64,000 nucleotides of DNA from Duganella sp. sic0402 (GTDB lineage Bacteria; Pseudomonadota; Gammaproteobacteria; Burkholderiales; Burkholderiaceae_D): assembly GCF_019219065.1 (NCBI RefSeq), contig NZ_JAHUWK010000011.1, positions 169,110 to 233,109 on the forward strand, written 5' to 3'. This document shows, piece after piece, positions 24,873 to 34,101 of this stretch. Every line of letters begins with the position of its first letter. The stretch's first letter is position 1. A program made the position numbers and the translations under genes. The notes beneath the pieces were generated by a model that was not told where the DNA came from, ran no database searches, and saw only the letters and a list, made by a program, of their open reading frames with translations.

Positions 24873-25692
24873 TCCGAATTTCAGTATCGAATTCTTTCCG
24901 CCTAAAACGGCGGAAGGCGCGGAAAAGCTGCGCGTCACGCGCGCCAAGCTGTCCGAGCTGAATCCTAAATATTTCTCGGTCACCTTCGGCGCCGGCGGCA
25001 CCACCCAGCAAGGCACGCTGGACACCGTGGTCGAGATCATGGCCGCCGGCGAAGACGCCGCGCCGCACCTGTCCTGCGTGGGCGGCACGCGCGAATCGAT
25101 CCGTGCCATCCTGGCTGAATACAAGTCGCACAACATCAAGCGCATCGTCGCACTGCGCGGCGACCTGCCAAGCGGCTATGGCGCGGGCGGCGAATTCCGC
25201 TATGCGAACGAGCTGGTGGAATTCATCCGCCAGGAAACCGGCGATCACTTCCACATCGAAGTGGCGGCCTATCCGGAAGTGCACCCGCAAGCGCGTTCGC
25301 CGCAGGATGACCTGCTGGCCTTCGAGCGCAAAATCAAGGCGGGCGCGAATTCCGCCATCACCCAGTATTTCTATAATGCTGATGCTTACTTCCAGTTCGT
25401 CGAGCAGGCGCAGAAGCTGGGCATCACCGCGCCCATCGTGCCGGGCATCATGCCGATCCTGAACTACACGCAGCTGATGCGCTTCTCGGACATGTGCGGC
25501 GCCGAGATCCCGCGCTGGGTGCGGCTCAAGCTGGCCAGCTTTGGCGACGATAGCGCCTCGATCAAGGCCTTCGGGCTGGATGTGGTGTCGGCGCTGGGCG
25601 AGCGACTGCTGAAAGGCGGCGCGCCTGGCCTGCACTTCTACAGCATGAACCAGGCGGCGGCCACCACCGCGCTGTGGCAACGCCTGGCGTAA
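24865..25692 (+). CDS. metF: 5,10-methylenetetrahydrofolate reductase
   Basis: FAD-dependent TIM-barrel enzyme reducing 5,10-methylene-THF to 5-methyl-THF, the methyl donor for methionine synthesis. 275 residues. The N-terminus NFSIEFFPPKTAEGAEKL, the FAD-contacting GAGGTT and ALRGD, and the VPGIMPI segment are characteristic. The start overlaps the holin-like gene by 8 bases. With metK and ahcY it completes the local methyl-cycle set. Its stop codon abuts the stop of the convergent cyclo-ligase gene, another folate enzyme. Confidence 0.97.
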   Translation: MDNPNFSIEFFPPKTAEGAEKLRVTRAKLSELNPKYFSVTFGAGGTTQQGTLDTVVEIMAAGEDAAPHLSCVGGTRESIRAILAEYKSHNIKRIVALRGDLPSGYGAGGEFRYANELVEFIRQETGDHFHIEVAAYPEVHPQARSPQDDLLAFERKIKAGANSAITQYFYNADAYFQFVEQAQKLGITAPIVPGIMPILNYTQLMRFSDMCGAEIPRWVRLKLASFGDDSASIKAFGLDVVSALGERLLKGGAPGLHFYSMNQAAATTALWQRLA

Positions 25693-26274
25693 TCACTCGG
25701 TGATGATGCGGTCCAGCGCCACATCATGACGATCACCGGCAAACTGTACCTGCAGGCACTGGTAGGCAATACCCAGTGCCTGCGGGCGCGGCGTGTGGCG
25801 CGCCAGCGTGCGGTCATAGAATCCGCCGCCGTAGCCTAATCGATAACCTTGCGGATTAAATCCCAGGCAAGGCACCAGCAGCGCCGGCGGATAGTCGGTT
25901 TGCAAACGCAGATCGGCCGGCACGGCCACGCCCATCTTGTCCTTCACCATGGCCTCGCCGATGCGCCATTCGGCAAACTCCAGCGCCGCATCCCTTTGCA
26001 CCACCACCGGCAGCAGCAGCCGCGCGCCCAGGCGCGCCAGTTCCGCATAAGCGGGATGCAGGTCCGGCTCGTCGCGCAGCGGCCAGTACACGCCCAGCGC
26101 CACCGGCTGCGCCGCCTTCCACCATGCGATAACGTGATCGCCGATGGCGCGGTCCCAGCCTGCACGCACAGCTGGATCAAGCGCACGCCGCGCAGCCAGC
26201 AGCTGCTGGCGCAATTCAGCCTTCGATACTGGTGATACGGACGTGCTGCGTGGTATTCTAGGGTCGCTGGTCAT
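25693..26274 (-). CDS. 5-formyltetrahydrofolate cyclo-ligase
   Basis: ATP-dependent enzyme that converts 5-formyl-THF to 5,10-methenyl-THF and so returns a storage folate to the pool. 193 residues. Landmarks are KAELRQQLLAARRAL at the front, VPCLGFNPQGYRLGYGGGFYD (substrate and ATP site) and GIAYQCLQV near the end. The first 16 residues (Ser/Pro-rich) precede the conserved start, and a later start within VSKAELR is possible. Convergent with metF with no intergenic gap. Confidence 0.92.
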   Translation of the reverse strand: MTSDPRIPRSTSVSPVSKAELRQQLLAARRALDPAVRAGWDRAIGDHVIAWWKAAQPVALGVYWPLRDEPDLHPAYAELARLGARLLLPVVVQRDAALEFAEWRIGEAMVKDKMGVAVPADLRLQTDYPPALLVPCLGFNPQGYRLGYGGGFYDRTLARHTPRPQALGIAYQCLQVQFAGDRHDVALDRIITE

Positions 26275-26304
26275 ATTTGGTTCAAGACTTTAGAGAGTTG
26301 CACA

Positions 26305-28278
26305 GTGATTTCTGCTTCGAAATGGATAGCCGGCGCCTTCGTCGTTGCCTTTACTTCGCTTGCCCACGCCGACGACATCAGCGCAGATAGCCGCAGGGAC
26401 GACGATGCCTTCCTGCTGCTGCGCGACGCCGTGCGCCAGGACGACGCCAGCAAGGCGGATTTCTACGCCGCGCGCCTGAGCAGCTACTCCATTCCATCCT
26501 ACGTCGATTATTATCGGCTGAAATCGCGCCTGAAGGATGCCACCCAGGCCGATATCCGCGATTTCTTCAAGCGCTATCAGGGCCAGGCGATCGTCGACCG
26601 GCTGCGCAACGACTGGCTGCTGGAGCTGGGCCGCAAGCGCGACTGGGCCACTTTCGACGAACAGTATCCGCTGTTTGTGCTGAACGACGACACGCAAGTC
26701 AAATGCTATGCGCTGATGTCGCGCGCGCTGAAAGGCCAGAAAGTCGCCGATGAAGCGCGCGCCTTGCTGACCGCGCCATCGGTGTACGGCCAGCCCTGCG
26801 CCGACCTGATCGCCACTCTGCACCAGAGCGGCCAGTTCAACACCGAAGACCTGTATGCGCAGCTGCGCCTGGCGGGCGAATTCAACGCCACCGGCCAGGC
26901 GCGCCGTATCGTCGCACTGCTCGATGGCCCGGAAAAGAAAGCCGTGCAGGCGGTTGATCTGCCGACGGTGGCGGTGGCCAAGGGCATGGGGCCGAGCAAG
27001 GTGGAACATCAGATCTTCATCGTCGCGCTCGGCCGCCTGGCCAAGACCAGCAGCAAGCTGGCGGTGCTGGGCCTGAACAAGGCAATGCCGAAGATGTCGT
27101 CGCAAGAGCAGCAGCAGGCGTGGGCGGCGATCGCGCTGCAAACCTCGTATTCGCTATCGCCTGAAACTACCGATTACTGGCGCCGTTCCAATGGCGCGCA
27201 GCTGTCGATCGACCAGATCCAATGGAAGACCCGCATCGCCATGCGCAACGGCGACTGGCGCCAGGTGGAGAATAATATCCGCGCCATGCCGCAGTCGCTG
27301 CGCAACGATACAACCTGGGTCTACTGGCTGGGCCGCGCGCTGATGGCGCGTGACGGCGTGACCAGCCAGCCAAGCGGCGAAGCGGCGCAACTGTTCCGCA
27401 GCATCTCCGACCAGTCCAATTATTACGGCCAGCTGGCGCTGGAAGAAACCGGCAAGCTGATTACTATTCCAACGCCGGGCGCGCCGATTTCGCAGGCCGA
27501 GATCACGCCGATCGCCGCCAACCCCAACTTCCAGCGCGCGTTGAAATTCTTCAGCATGCGGCTGCGCTTTGAAGGCACGCGCGAATGGAACTGGGGCTTG
27601 CGCGGCTTGAGTGAACGCGAGCATCTGGCCGCTGCTGAATACGCACGCCAGAACAACATCCTCGACCGCATGGTCAACACCTCGGAGCGCACCCGCATCC
27701 AGGTTGATTACTCGCAGCGCTTCCCGTCGCCGCACAACGATGTGATGCATCCGGCCACGCAGACCCTGGGCTTGGACAAGGCCTGGGTGTATGGCCTGAT
27801 ACGGCAGGAATCGCGCTTCATCATGGACGCGCAATCGCACGTTGGCGCCTCGGGCCTGATGCAGGTGATGCCGTCCACCGGCCGCTGGGTGGCGAAGAAG
27901 ATCGGCCTGACCGATTTCGCGCAGGAGATGCTGAGCGATGTGCGCTACAACATCATGCTGGGCACGAATTACCTGAACATGGTGCTGGGGAATATGGATG
28001 GCAACGAAGTGCTGGCCACCGCCGCCTACAACGCCGGGCCGGGACGCTTGCGCAGCTGGCGCGCCACGCTGACCAAGCCGATGGACGCCACCGTGTTCAT
28101 CGAGTCGATTCCGTATTTCGAGACGCGCACCTATGTCAAGAACGTGATGTCGAACGCCACCTACTACGCGGCGCTGTTTGAAGGGCGGCCGCAATCGATG
28201 AAGGCGCGCCTGGTCACCGTTGGCCCCAAGGGCTACACCCAGGCCGAGGAACAGGAAACCAGTTTCTCGCCGCGCTGA
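26305..28278 (+). CDS. Soluble lytic murein transglycosylase
   Basis: Periplasmic muramidase of the Slt70 family that cleaves glycan strands, forming 1,6-anhydro-muropeptides. 657 residues beginning with GTG (no ATG is suitable). A signal peptide ends near residue 22 (AHA/DD). A long superhelical U-domain covers about 30-470. The C-terminal SLT domain holds the catalytic Glu502 (RQESRF), SGLMQVMPST and AYNAGPGR. It is divergent from the cyclo-ligase gene across only 30 bases, and is followed 21 bases later by a GST gene. Confidence 0.94.
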   Translation: MISASKWIAGAFVVAFTSLAHADDISADSRRDDDAFLLLRDAVRQDDASKADFYAARLSSYSIPSYVDYYRLKSRLKDATQADIRDFFKRYQGQAIVDRLRNDWLLELGRKRDWATFDEQYPLFVLNDDTQVKCYALMSRALKGQKVADEARALLTAPSVYGQPCADLIATLHQSGQFNTEDLYAQLRLAGEFNATGQARRIVALLDGPEKKAVQAVDLPTVAVAKGMGPSKVEHQIFIVALGRLAKTSSKLAVLGLNKAMPKMSSQEQQQAWAAIALQTSYSLSPETTDYWRRSNGAQLSIDQIQWKTRIAMRNGDWRQVENNIRAMPQSLRNDTTWVYWLGRALMARDGVTSQPSGEAAQLFRSISDQSNYYGQLALEETGKLITIPTPGAPISQAEITPIAANPNFQRALKFFSMRLRFEGTREWNWGLRGLSEREHLAAAEYARQNNILDRMVNTSERTRIQVDYSQRFPSPHNDVMHPATQTLGLDKAWVYGLIRQESRFIMDAQSHVGASGLMQVMPSTGRWVAKKIGLTDFAQEMLSDVRYNIMLGTNYLNMVLGNMDGNEVLATAAYNAGPGRLRSWRATLTKPMDATVFIESIPYFETRTYVKNVMSNATYYAALFEGRPQSMKARLVTVGPKGYTQAEEQETSFSPR

Positions 28279-28299
28279 TTAAACCTTACAGGACGTATC

Positions 28300-29019
28300 A
28301 TGCAGACTACCCACCTCGACCCCAGCCTGTCGCAAACCCTGGCTGCCGCGCGCGAGCCAGGCCTCACGCTCATCATCGGCAACAAGAACTATTCCTCGTG
28401 GTCGATGCGGCCATGGGTGGTGATGACCGCCTTCGGCATTCCGTTCCAGGAAGTGCGCGTGCTGCTGGACCAGGATGACACCGCCAACCGCATTTGCAGT
28501 TACTCGGCGTCCGGCCGCGTGCCGGTGCTGTTGGCCGGCGAAGAGATGACCATCTGGGATAGCCTGGCCATCTGCGAATATCTGGCCGAGCAATTCCCCG
28601 AGCTGCCGCTGTGGCCGCGGGATGTGGCGGCGCGCGCGATGGCGCGTTCGGTGTGCGCTGAAATGCACGCCGGCTTCAGCGACCTGCGCACCTCGATGTC
28701 GATGAATATCCGCGCCAGCTATCCGGGCAAGGGCCGTACGCCGGGCACCCAGGCCGACATCGGCCGCATCAGCGAAATCTGGGAAGAGTGCTTGTCGCGC
28801 TTCGGCCATCACCAGTTCCTGTTTGGCGACTTCTCGATTGCTGACGCCTACTATGCGCCGGTGGTGATGCGCTTCCGCACCTATGGCGTGTCGCTGGCGC
28901 CGGCGCTGGACGCCTACTGCCAGCGCGTGCTGGCGCATCCGGCGGTGGCGCGCTGGGTCAGCGAAGCGCTGGCGGAAACCGAAACGGCGCCCAAGCATGA
29001 CGCCGAGATGCCGGACTAA
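28300..29019 (+). CDS. Glutathione S-transferase family protein
   Basis: 239-residue cytosolic GST. The thioredoxin-like N-domain (about 20-105) has the NYSSWSMRPW segment with Ser as the likely catalytic residue, cis-Pro in RVPVLL and the DSLAICEYLAE glutathione site. The C-terminal helical domain holds FLFGDFSIADAYYAPV, with the N-capping box. The family detoxifies electrophiles or acts in redox repair; no specific substrate can be named. It lies between the transglycosylase and cca genes on one strand. Confidence 0.9.
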   Translation: MQTTHLDPSLSQTLAAAREPGLTLIIGNKNYSSWSMRPWVVMTAFGIPFQEVRVLLDQDDTANRICSYSASGRVPVLLAGEEMTIWDSLAICEYLAEQFPELPLWPRDVAARAMARSVCAEMHAGFSDLRTSMSMNIRASYPGKGRTPGTQADIGRISEIWEECLSRFGHHQFLFGDFSIADAYYAPVVMRFRTYGVSLAPALDAYCQRVLAHPAVARWVSEALAETETAPKHDAEMPD

Positions 29020-29020
29020 G

Positions 29021-30265
29021 ATGATGCAAACCTATGTTGTCGGCGGCGCGGTACGAGATGCGCTGCTCGGCCTGCCGGTCAAGGATCACGACCATGTTGT
29101 CGTTGGCGCCACCCCGGATGACATGCTGGCCAAGGGCTTCCGCCCGGTAGGCAAGGACTTCCCGGTTTTCCTGCACCCGCAAACGCAAGAAGAATACGCG
29201 CTGGCGCGCACCGAGCGAAAAACCGCGCCAGGCTACAAGGGCTTTGTGTTCCACACCTCGGCCGACGTCACGCTGGAAGAAGACCTGGTGCGGCGCGACC
29301 TGACCATCAACGCCATGGCGCGTGCCGACGACGGCAGCATCACCGATCCGTACGGCGGCCAGCGCGATATCCAGCTGCGCATTTTCCGCCATGTGTCCGA
29401 CGCCTTCGCTGAAGACCCGGTGCGCATCCTGCGCCTGGCGCGCTTCGCCGCGCGCTTCAGCGATTTCACCGTCGCCCCGGAAACCAATGAGCTGATGAAG
29501 CGCATGGTGGCCGAAGGCGAAGTGGATGCGCTGGTGGCCGAACGCGTGTGGCAGGAGCTGGCGCGCGGACTGATGGAGCACAAGCCGTCGCGCATGTTCG
29601 ACGTGCTGCGCGACTGCGGCGCACTGGTGCGCATCCTGCCCGAGCTGGACGCCTTGTGGGGCGTGCCGCAACCGGAGAAGTGGCATCCTGAGGTCGATAC
29701 CGGCGTGCACATCATGCAGGTCATCGACTGTGCGGCGCGGCTGGAGCGCGAGCTGCCGGTGCGCTTCGCCTGCCTGATGCACGATCTGGGCAAGGGCGTG
29801 ACGCCGTCCGCCAACTGGCCTGCGCACCACGGCCACGAAGGCCTGGGTGTGAAACTGGTGGAGCAGGTGTGCAAGCGCCTGCGCGTTCCGACCGAATCCC
29901 GCGACCTGGCAGTGATGACGGCGCGCGAACATGGCAACGTCGGCCGCGCGCTGCAACTGCGCGCCAACACCATTGTTACCCTGTTCGAGCGTTGCGACGC
30001 TTTCCGCAAGCCGGCGCGCTTCACGCAGATGCTGCTGGCGACCGAATGCGACGCGCGCGGCCGCATCGGCCCGGAAGCCAGCTATGCCGATGCACCGTTC
30101 CCGCAACTGGCGCATCTGGAGACGGCGCTGGCGGCAGCGCGCGGCGTCAACGCCGGCGAGATCGCGCAAGGCTGCGCCGACAACCCACAGCGGATTCCGG
30201 AGCGGGTGCACATGGCGCGCGTCAGCGCGGTCAAGGCGGCGCTGAAGGAAGAAGAAGCGGAATGA
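29021..30265 (+). CDS. cca: Multifunctional CCA-adding enzyme
   Basis: tRNA nucleotidyltransferase that builds or repairs the 3' CCA of tRNA. 414 residues. The nucleotidyltransferase head has GGAVRDALLG and the D-x-D metal pair in KDHDHVVVG; RDLTINAMA follows. A C-terminal HD domain (VRFACLMHDLGKG, then AHHGHEG) marks the multifunctional bacterial form with phosphatase and phosphodiesterase activity. The start is at the first of two consecutive ATG codons one base after the GST stop; the frame is open further upstream but that part lies within the GST gene. It overlaps the next gene by 4 bases (ATGA). Confidence 0.95.
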   Translation: MMQTYVVGGAVRDALLGLPVKDHDHVVVGATPDDMLAKGFRPVGKDFPVFLHPQTQEEYALARTERKTAPGYKGFVFHTSADVTLEEDLVRRDLTINAMARADDGSITDPYGGQRDIQLRIFRHVSDAFAEDPVRILRLARFAARFSDFTVAPETNELMKRMVAEGEVDALVAERVWQELARGLMEHKPSRMFDVLRDCGALVRILPELDALWGVPQPEKWHPEVDTGVHIMQVIDCAARLERELPVRFACLMHDLGKGVTPSANWPAHHGHEGLGVKLVEQVCKRLRVPTESRDLAVMTAREHGNVGRALQLRANTIVTLFERCDAFRKPARFTQMLLATECDARGRIGPEASYADAPFPQLAHLETALAAARGVNAGEIAQGCADNPQRIPERVHMARVSAVKAALKEEEAE

Positions 30266-30927
30266 GTTCCGACCTGTTCCAGAATCCGCTGCGCCGTTTG
30301 AGGAAGAAGGGCGATCGGCGCCCGACGGTGCCGGTGAAGGAACTGCGTGAACGCGACCGGCGCCGCATGCTGCGGCATTTTCTGGAACTGGAAGACAGCG
30401 ACCGCCTGCTGCGCTTTGGCTCCGTGCTACCGGATGAACAGATCACCAACTACGTCAACGGCATCAACTTCTCGCGCGACATGGTGTTCGGCGTGTACAA
30501 CCGGGTATTCCGGCTGGTGGCCGTCGGTCACCTGGCGTTTGCGCCGCGCGATGAATCGAGCACTGTCACGGAGAAGGAGCGGGTAGCGGAATTCGGCGTC
30601 TCGGTCAGCCGCTCGGCGCGCGGGCTTGGCGTCGGCTCGCGGCTGTTCGAGCGCGCCGCCATCCATTGCCGCAACAGCGATGTCGACACGCTGTATATGC
30701 ACTGCCTGTCGACCAACAAGACCATGATGCATATCGCCAAAAAAGCCGGCATGGAAATCCACCGCGATTACGGCGAGGCCGACGCCTACCTGAAGCTGCT
30801 GCCTGCCGATCCGTCCAGCGTGCTGCAAGAAGCGCTGCACGAACAGTTCGCGGTGCTGGACTACACCTTCAAGGCTAACAAGCGCATCGCCGTTAAGTGG
30901 TTCGGCAAGCTGATACGCCGAAAATAA
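30262..30927 (+). CDS. GNAT-family N-acetyltransferase
   Basis: 221-residue cytoplasmic protein. The GNAT core around residues 45-185 contains the acetyl-CoA loop SARGLGVGSRLFERA (R/Q-x-x-G-x-G/A) and an N-x-x-M segment (STNKTMMHIAKKAGM). The N-terminus is rich in Arg/Lys. Substrate unknown. Its ATG overlaps the cca stop, so the two are co-translated; a tRNA- or RNA-linked role is possible only by association. Confidence 0.85.
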   Translation: MSSDLFQNPLRRLRKKGDRRPTVPVKELRERDRRRMLRHFLELEDSDRLLRFGSVLPDEQITNYVNGINFSRDMVFGVYNRVFRLVAVGHLAFAPRDESSTVTEKERVAEFGVSVSRSARGLGVGSRLFERAAIHCRNSDVDTLYMHCLSTNKTMMHIAKKAGMEIHRDYGEADAYLKLLPADPSSVLQEALHEQFAVLDYTFKANKRIAVKWFGKLIRRK

Positions 30928-30943
30928 GCCGCCCGCAGGCGGC
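30928..30943. terminator. Short hairpin between convergent GNAT and porin genes
   Basis: A perfect 6-bp GCCGCC / GGCGGC stem with a CGCA loop fills the 21-base gap between two stop codons. There is no T-tract, so it is at best a weak bidirectional terminator. Confidence 0.4.
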
Positions 30944-30948
30944 GCAGA

Positions 30949-32052
30949 TTAAAACACCGCGTCCAGCGCCACGCTCACCAGCTTGGAATTGCCGCTGAAC
31001 GGAATCGCGCTGCGGTCGATCACTTTGTCGAACTGGATTTTCAGGTCCATATTCTTGCGGAAGTCCCAGCGCACCGCGACGAAGCGGGTATTATCGATTT
31101 GCAGATCGGTGTAGGTATTGCTCAGCTTTTCGGTGTAATGCGAGTAGCCGGCCAGCGGGGTGAAGTCGCCGATCTTGTAGCCGACGGTGGCAGTCCAGCT
31201 GTTGGCCTTGTAGTCCTGCGTCGGGCGGCGGAAAGTATTGGCTTCGGCGCGCAGCAGGAAGTTGTTGTAGTCGACGCTGGCCGACACGCCCATGATGCGC
31301 TGACGCAGGCCCTTGATTTCCACCTTGTCTTCAATCGCTGCCGGGAAGCTGGTCAGATGGATAGAGTTCTGCATATAGATCAGGCGCAGACCCACGTAGT
31401 CGTTGGAGAGGTCGAGGTAGCCGCCGAGGATGTGCTTCCAGGCGTCGTCCACCTTGGCACCGTAATAGATGCGCTCCATTTCCTTGTTGTTCTTGGTGAC
31501 TTCCTGGCCGCCGAAGACGTTGCCGATCACCGCCCAGTCGCCGACCGTGACGCGGTGGCTCAGGTTCGCGCCGTTGTAAGCGCCGATTTCCCAGCCGTAG
31601 ATATCCTGCGGCACGCGTATCCACGGCAGCGTGTAGCCAATGTAGACGCTGTCCGAGAAGGCGTAGATCGGCAGGCGGCGGCGGCCCACCTGCAGCGTGG
31701 TGCTGGGCGTGACGTCCCAGGTCAGGTAGGCCCAGTCGATATCGGCCTTCATGTTTTCCGAGGCGCGCGTTACCACCTGCGCAGTGGCCGACAACTGCTC
31801 GTTGATCTTGTATTTCAGCTGCAGGCCGGCCAGCGATTCTTCCGACATGCTGACGCGGTTGTTGTTGTACACGGCGCCGTGCTCATAGTTGGCGATGAAG
31901 CAAGGGCAGTCGAATTCGTTCCACTTGCCGGTAGTGCCGCCGTAGGCTTTGCCGGCGGCCACAGTGGCGAAGCCGGAGATGGTCAGGTCGTCCGCGCGCG
32001 CTGCGGTCAGGCTGGCGGCGCCCAGCAGCAGGACGGAAATCAGTTTCTTCAT
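30949..32052 (-). CDS. Porin-like outer-membrane barrel (chemoreceptor-linked)
   Basis: 367-residue outer-membrane protein with a signal peptide ending near residue 20 (AARA/DDL) and strand-rich sequence throughout (LTISGFATVAAGKAYGG; LQVGRRRLPIYAFSDS; YGWEIGAYNGANL). It ends VSVALDAVF with terminal Phe. It differs from the Omp32-type porin elsewhere in the window and carries a Cys pair (FDCPCF) near residue 50 that is unusual for a porin. Twelve bases downstream of a small periplasmic binding-like gene and in the same run as a chemoreceptor, so the three may form a sensing/uptake unit. Confidence 0.8.
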   Translation of the reverse strand: MKKLISVLLLGAASLTAARADDLTISGFATVAAGKAYGGTTGKWNEFDCPCFIANYEHGAVYNNNRVSMSEESLAGLQLKYKINEQLSATAQVVTRASENMKADIDWAYLTWDVTPSTTLQVGRRRLPIYAFSDSVYIGYTLPWIRVPQDIYGWEIGAYNGANLSHRVTVGDWAVIGNVFGGQEVTKNNKEMERIYYGAKVDDAWKHILGGYLDLSNDYVGLRLIYMQNSIHLTSFPAAIEDKVEIKGLRQRIMGVSASVDYNNFLLRAEANTFRRPTQDYKANSWTATVGYKIGDFTPLAGYSHYTEKLSNTYTDLQIDNTRFVAVRWDFRKNMDLKIQFDKVIDRSAIPFSGNSKLVSVALDAVF

Positions 32053-32064
32053 GGGTAAGCTCGG

Positions 32065-32472
32065 TTAATTCAGGGTGGCGATGACTTTGACGCTGGCGTC
32101 GACGTCTTTCTTATCGATGTAGCCGATGCGGGTGGGATCGGCGGCGACGGTCTTTTTCATATCCTGCTCGCTGTCGACTTCCAGCGGTGGCGTGCCGCCG
32201 CCGGTGAAGATCAACTTGGACCAGATCGAGCGTACTTGCGCCGGGTCCTTGTGGCAGGCCTTGGCGTAGAACTGGTCGCGCACCGAATTTTTTTCCGGCA
32301 GATTGACCGGAGCCGGCTGCTTGGTTTTGCCCAGATAGGCCTGGCAGATCACTTCATTGGCGGGAGCGTTGGCCTTGGCGGAGACGATCACCACCAACTC
32401 GGCGTGCGCGGGCGCAGCCAATACGGCAGCCAGCAGCAGCGCGCTGCCGCCGGCATAGAGTTTCAGTTTCAT
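32065..32472 (-). CDS. Small periplasmic phosphate-binding-like protein
   Basis: 135-residue exported protein: signal peptide to about residue 24 (AHA/ELV), then a compact domain (VVIVSAKANAPANEV, KNSVRDQFYAKACHKDPAQV, RSIWSKLIFTGGGTPP, then DPTRIGYIDKKDVD). This matches the short PstS-like 'phosphate ABC transporter substrate-binding' proteins that occur without transporter genes. It is about half the size of a full PstS, so it may be one lobe only. It lies between the chemoreceptor and porin genes; ligand unknown. Confidence 0.75.
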   Translation of the reverse strand: MKLKLYAGGSALLLAAVLAAPAHAELVVIVSAKANAPANEVICQAYLGKTKQPAPVNLPEKNSVRDQFYAKACHKDPAQVRSIWSKLIFTGGGTPPLEVDSEQDMKKTVAADPTRIGYIDKKDVDASVKVIATLN

Positions 32473-32497
32473 AAATTAAAGGTGAGTGGTAAAAATA

Positions 32498-34075
32498 TTA
32501 CACGGGGGCGGCGAGTAGCCGGCGTGGCGCGGCGGTTGCAGCCTGGGCATCCAGTTTGAAGACGCTGACCACCTGGGCCAGCGTGGTGGCCTGGTCCAGC
32601 AGCGAGGCGGCCGAGGCCGAGGCTTGCTCGACCAGTACCGCGTTCTGGCGCGTGTCCTGGTCGATGGCGCCTAGCGCCACCTGGATCTGCTCCAGGTCTT
32701 CGCTCTGCGCCTGGCTGGCCTGGGTGATCTCGGCCATGATGCTGGTGACGTTGGCGATGCTGCTGACGATGTCTTGCATGGTGGCGCCGGCCTGGTCGAC
32801 CAGGCGTGCGCCGTCGTCGACACGCTGCACCGAGTCGTCGATCAGGGTTTTGATTTCGCGCGCGGCGGCGGCCGAGCGTTGCGCCAGATTGCGTACCTCG
32901 GTGGCGACCACCGCGAAGCCGCGTCCTTGTTCGCCGGCGCGCGCCGCTTCCACGGCGGCGTTCAGCGCCAGGATGTTGGTCTGGAAGGCGATGCCGTCGA
33001 TGACGCCGATGATGTCGACGATTTTCTTCGACGAGGCGTTGATGGCGCCCATGGTGTCGACCACCTGCGCCACCACGGCGCCGCCTTTCTGCGCCACGCC
33101 GGAGGCGGCGCCGGCCAGCTGGTTGGCTTGATGGGCGCTGTTGGTATTCTGGCGCACGGTGGCGGTCAGCTGGCGCATCGATTCGACGGTCTGGTCCAGC
33201 GCGCCGGCTTCGTGTTCGGTACGCTGTGCCAGATCGGCATTGCCGACCTCGATTTCCTGCGCCGCGCCGGCGATGGTGTGGCCCGCCGTGCGGATGCGCA
33301 CCATGCTGGCGGCCAGCTTGTCCTGCATCTCGCGCAGGCTCAGCAGCAGGCTGCCCTGGTCGTCCGGGGCCGTGCGGATGTGGCTGCTAAAATCGCCTTC
33401 GGCAATGGTGCCGGCGATGCGGATCGCGTATTCCGGCTCGCCGCCCAACTGACCCCACAAGCGGCGGATAATGAAGTAGGAAGCCAGCGCCAGAACCGCC
33501 ACTGTCAGCAGCGCCACCATGATGTTCAGTTTCATGACGAAGCTGACATCGCGCGCGCTGTTCTCCAGCGTGGCGGTCAGCTGGCGGCTCTCGGCGGCAT
33601 AGCTGTCGTTCAGATCCTTGTTGAGGACGGCCAGTGCCGCCTGCATCGCGGCGACGGTCTGCGGCACGTCGCCGGTGTCCAGGCCGAGCATGATCTTGCC
33701 GGCCTTCAGCGTGGGCGTCAGATAGGCGTCGAATTCGCTGCCGATGCGGGCGGCGGCGGCGCTGTGGCCGTCGATCTTGCCGAGCGTGTCCAGCGTGGCG
33801 CGGATGCGTTGGGCCGATTCCTGGATCGCCTTCAGGCCATCCTGCTCGCCATCGGCGACGGCGTGCTGCATGCCTTCGGAAATGGCTTGCACGTTGCGGA
33901 TCATGGAATTTAGCTGGCCCAGCGCCGGATAGTCCACCGTGCCGGCCCGGGCAATATGGGCTTGAGCGGACGAGGTATAGCTCTGATTAATGACGAGGCC
34001 GGTGGCAAACAACAGGGCGGCGGTGGCGGGAATGGCCCAGATACGTAACTTGAAAGAGAATTGCATTTCCGACAT
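32498..34075 (-). CDS. Methyl-accepting chemotaxis protein
   Basis: 525-residue inner-membrane chemoreceptor. TM1 (about 12-31), a periplasmic helical sensor (about 32-180), TM2 (about 183-203), HAMP (about 204-258), then the signalling hairpin with the conserved tip EAARAGEQGRGFAVVATEVR near residue 390. Methylation-type helices flank it. There is no C-terminal NWETF-like CheR pentapeptide (it ends RRLLAAPV). The first ATG lacks a ribosome site; an ATG three codons later, preceded by GGAA, is an alternative. First gene of the run with the binding-like protein and porin genes. Confidence 0.93.
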   Translation of the reverse strand: MSEMQFSFKLRIWAIPATAALLFATGLVINQSYTSSAQAHIARAGTVDYPALGQLNSMIRNVQAISEGMQHAVADGEQDGLKAIQESAQRIRATLDTLGKIDGHSAAAARIGSEFDAYLTPTLKAGKIMLGLDTGDVPQTVAAMQAALAVLNKDLNDSYAAESRQLTATLENSARDVSFVMKLNIMVALLTVAVLALASYFIIRRLWGQLGGEPEYAIRIAGTIAEGDFSSHIRTAPDDQGSLLLSLREMQDKLAASMVRIRTAGHTIAGAAQEIEVGNADLAQRTEHEAGALDQTVESMRQLTATVRQNTNSAHQANQLAGAASGVAQKGGAVVAQVVDTMGAINASSKKIVDIIGVIDGIAFQTNILALNAAVEAARAGEQGRGFAVVATEVRNLAQRSAAAAREIKTLIDDSVQRVDDGARLVDQAGATMQDIVSSIANVTSIMAEITQASQAQSEDLEQIQVALGAIDQDTRQNAVLVEQASASAASLLDQATTLAQVVSVFKLDAQAATAAPRRLLAAPV

Positions 34076-34078
34076 TCA

Positions 34079-34101
34079 ATATGATATGACTGGAATCATA
34101 T
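34079..34101. promoter_or_regulatory. Inverted repeat next to the chemoreceptor start
   Basis: ATATGAT-N9-ATCATAT, perfect 7-base arms, four bases upstream of the chemoreceptor start codon. A repressor bound here would cover the ribosome-binding region or promoter. No regulator gene is adjacent, and the identity of any binding protein is unknown. Confidence 0.4.
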
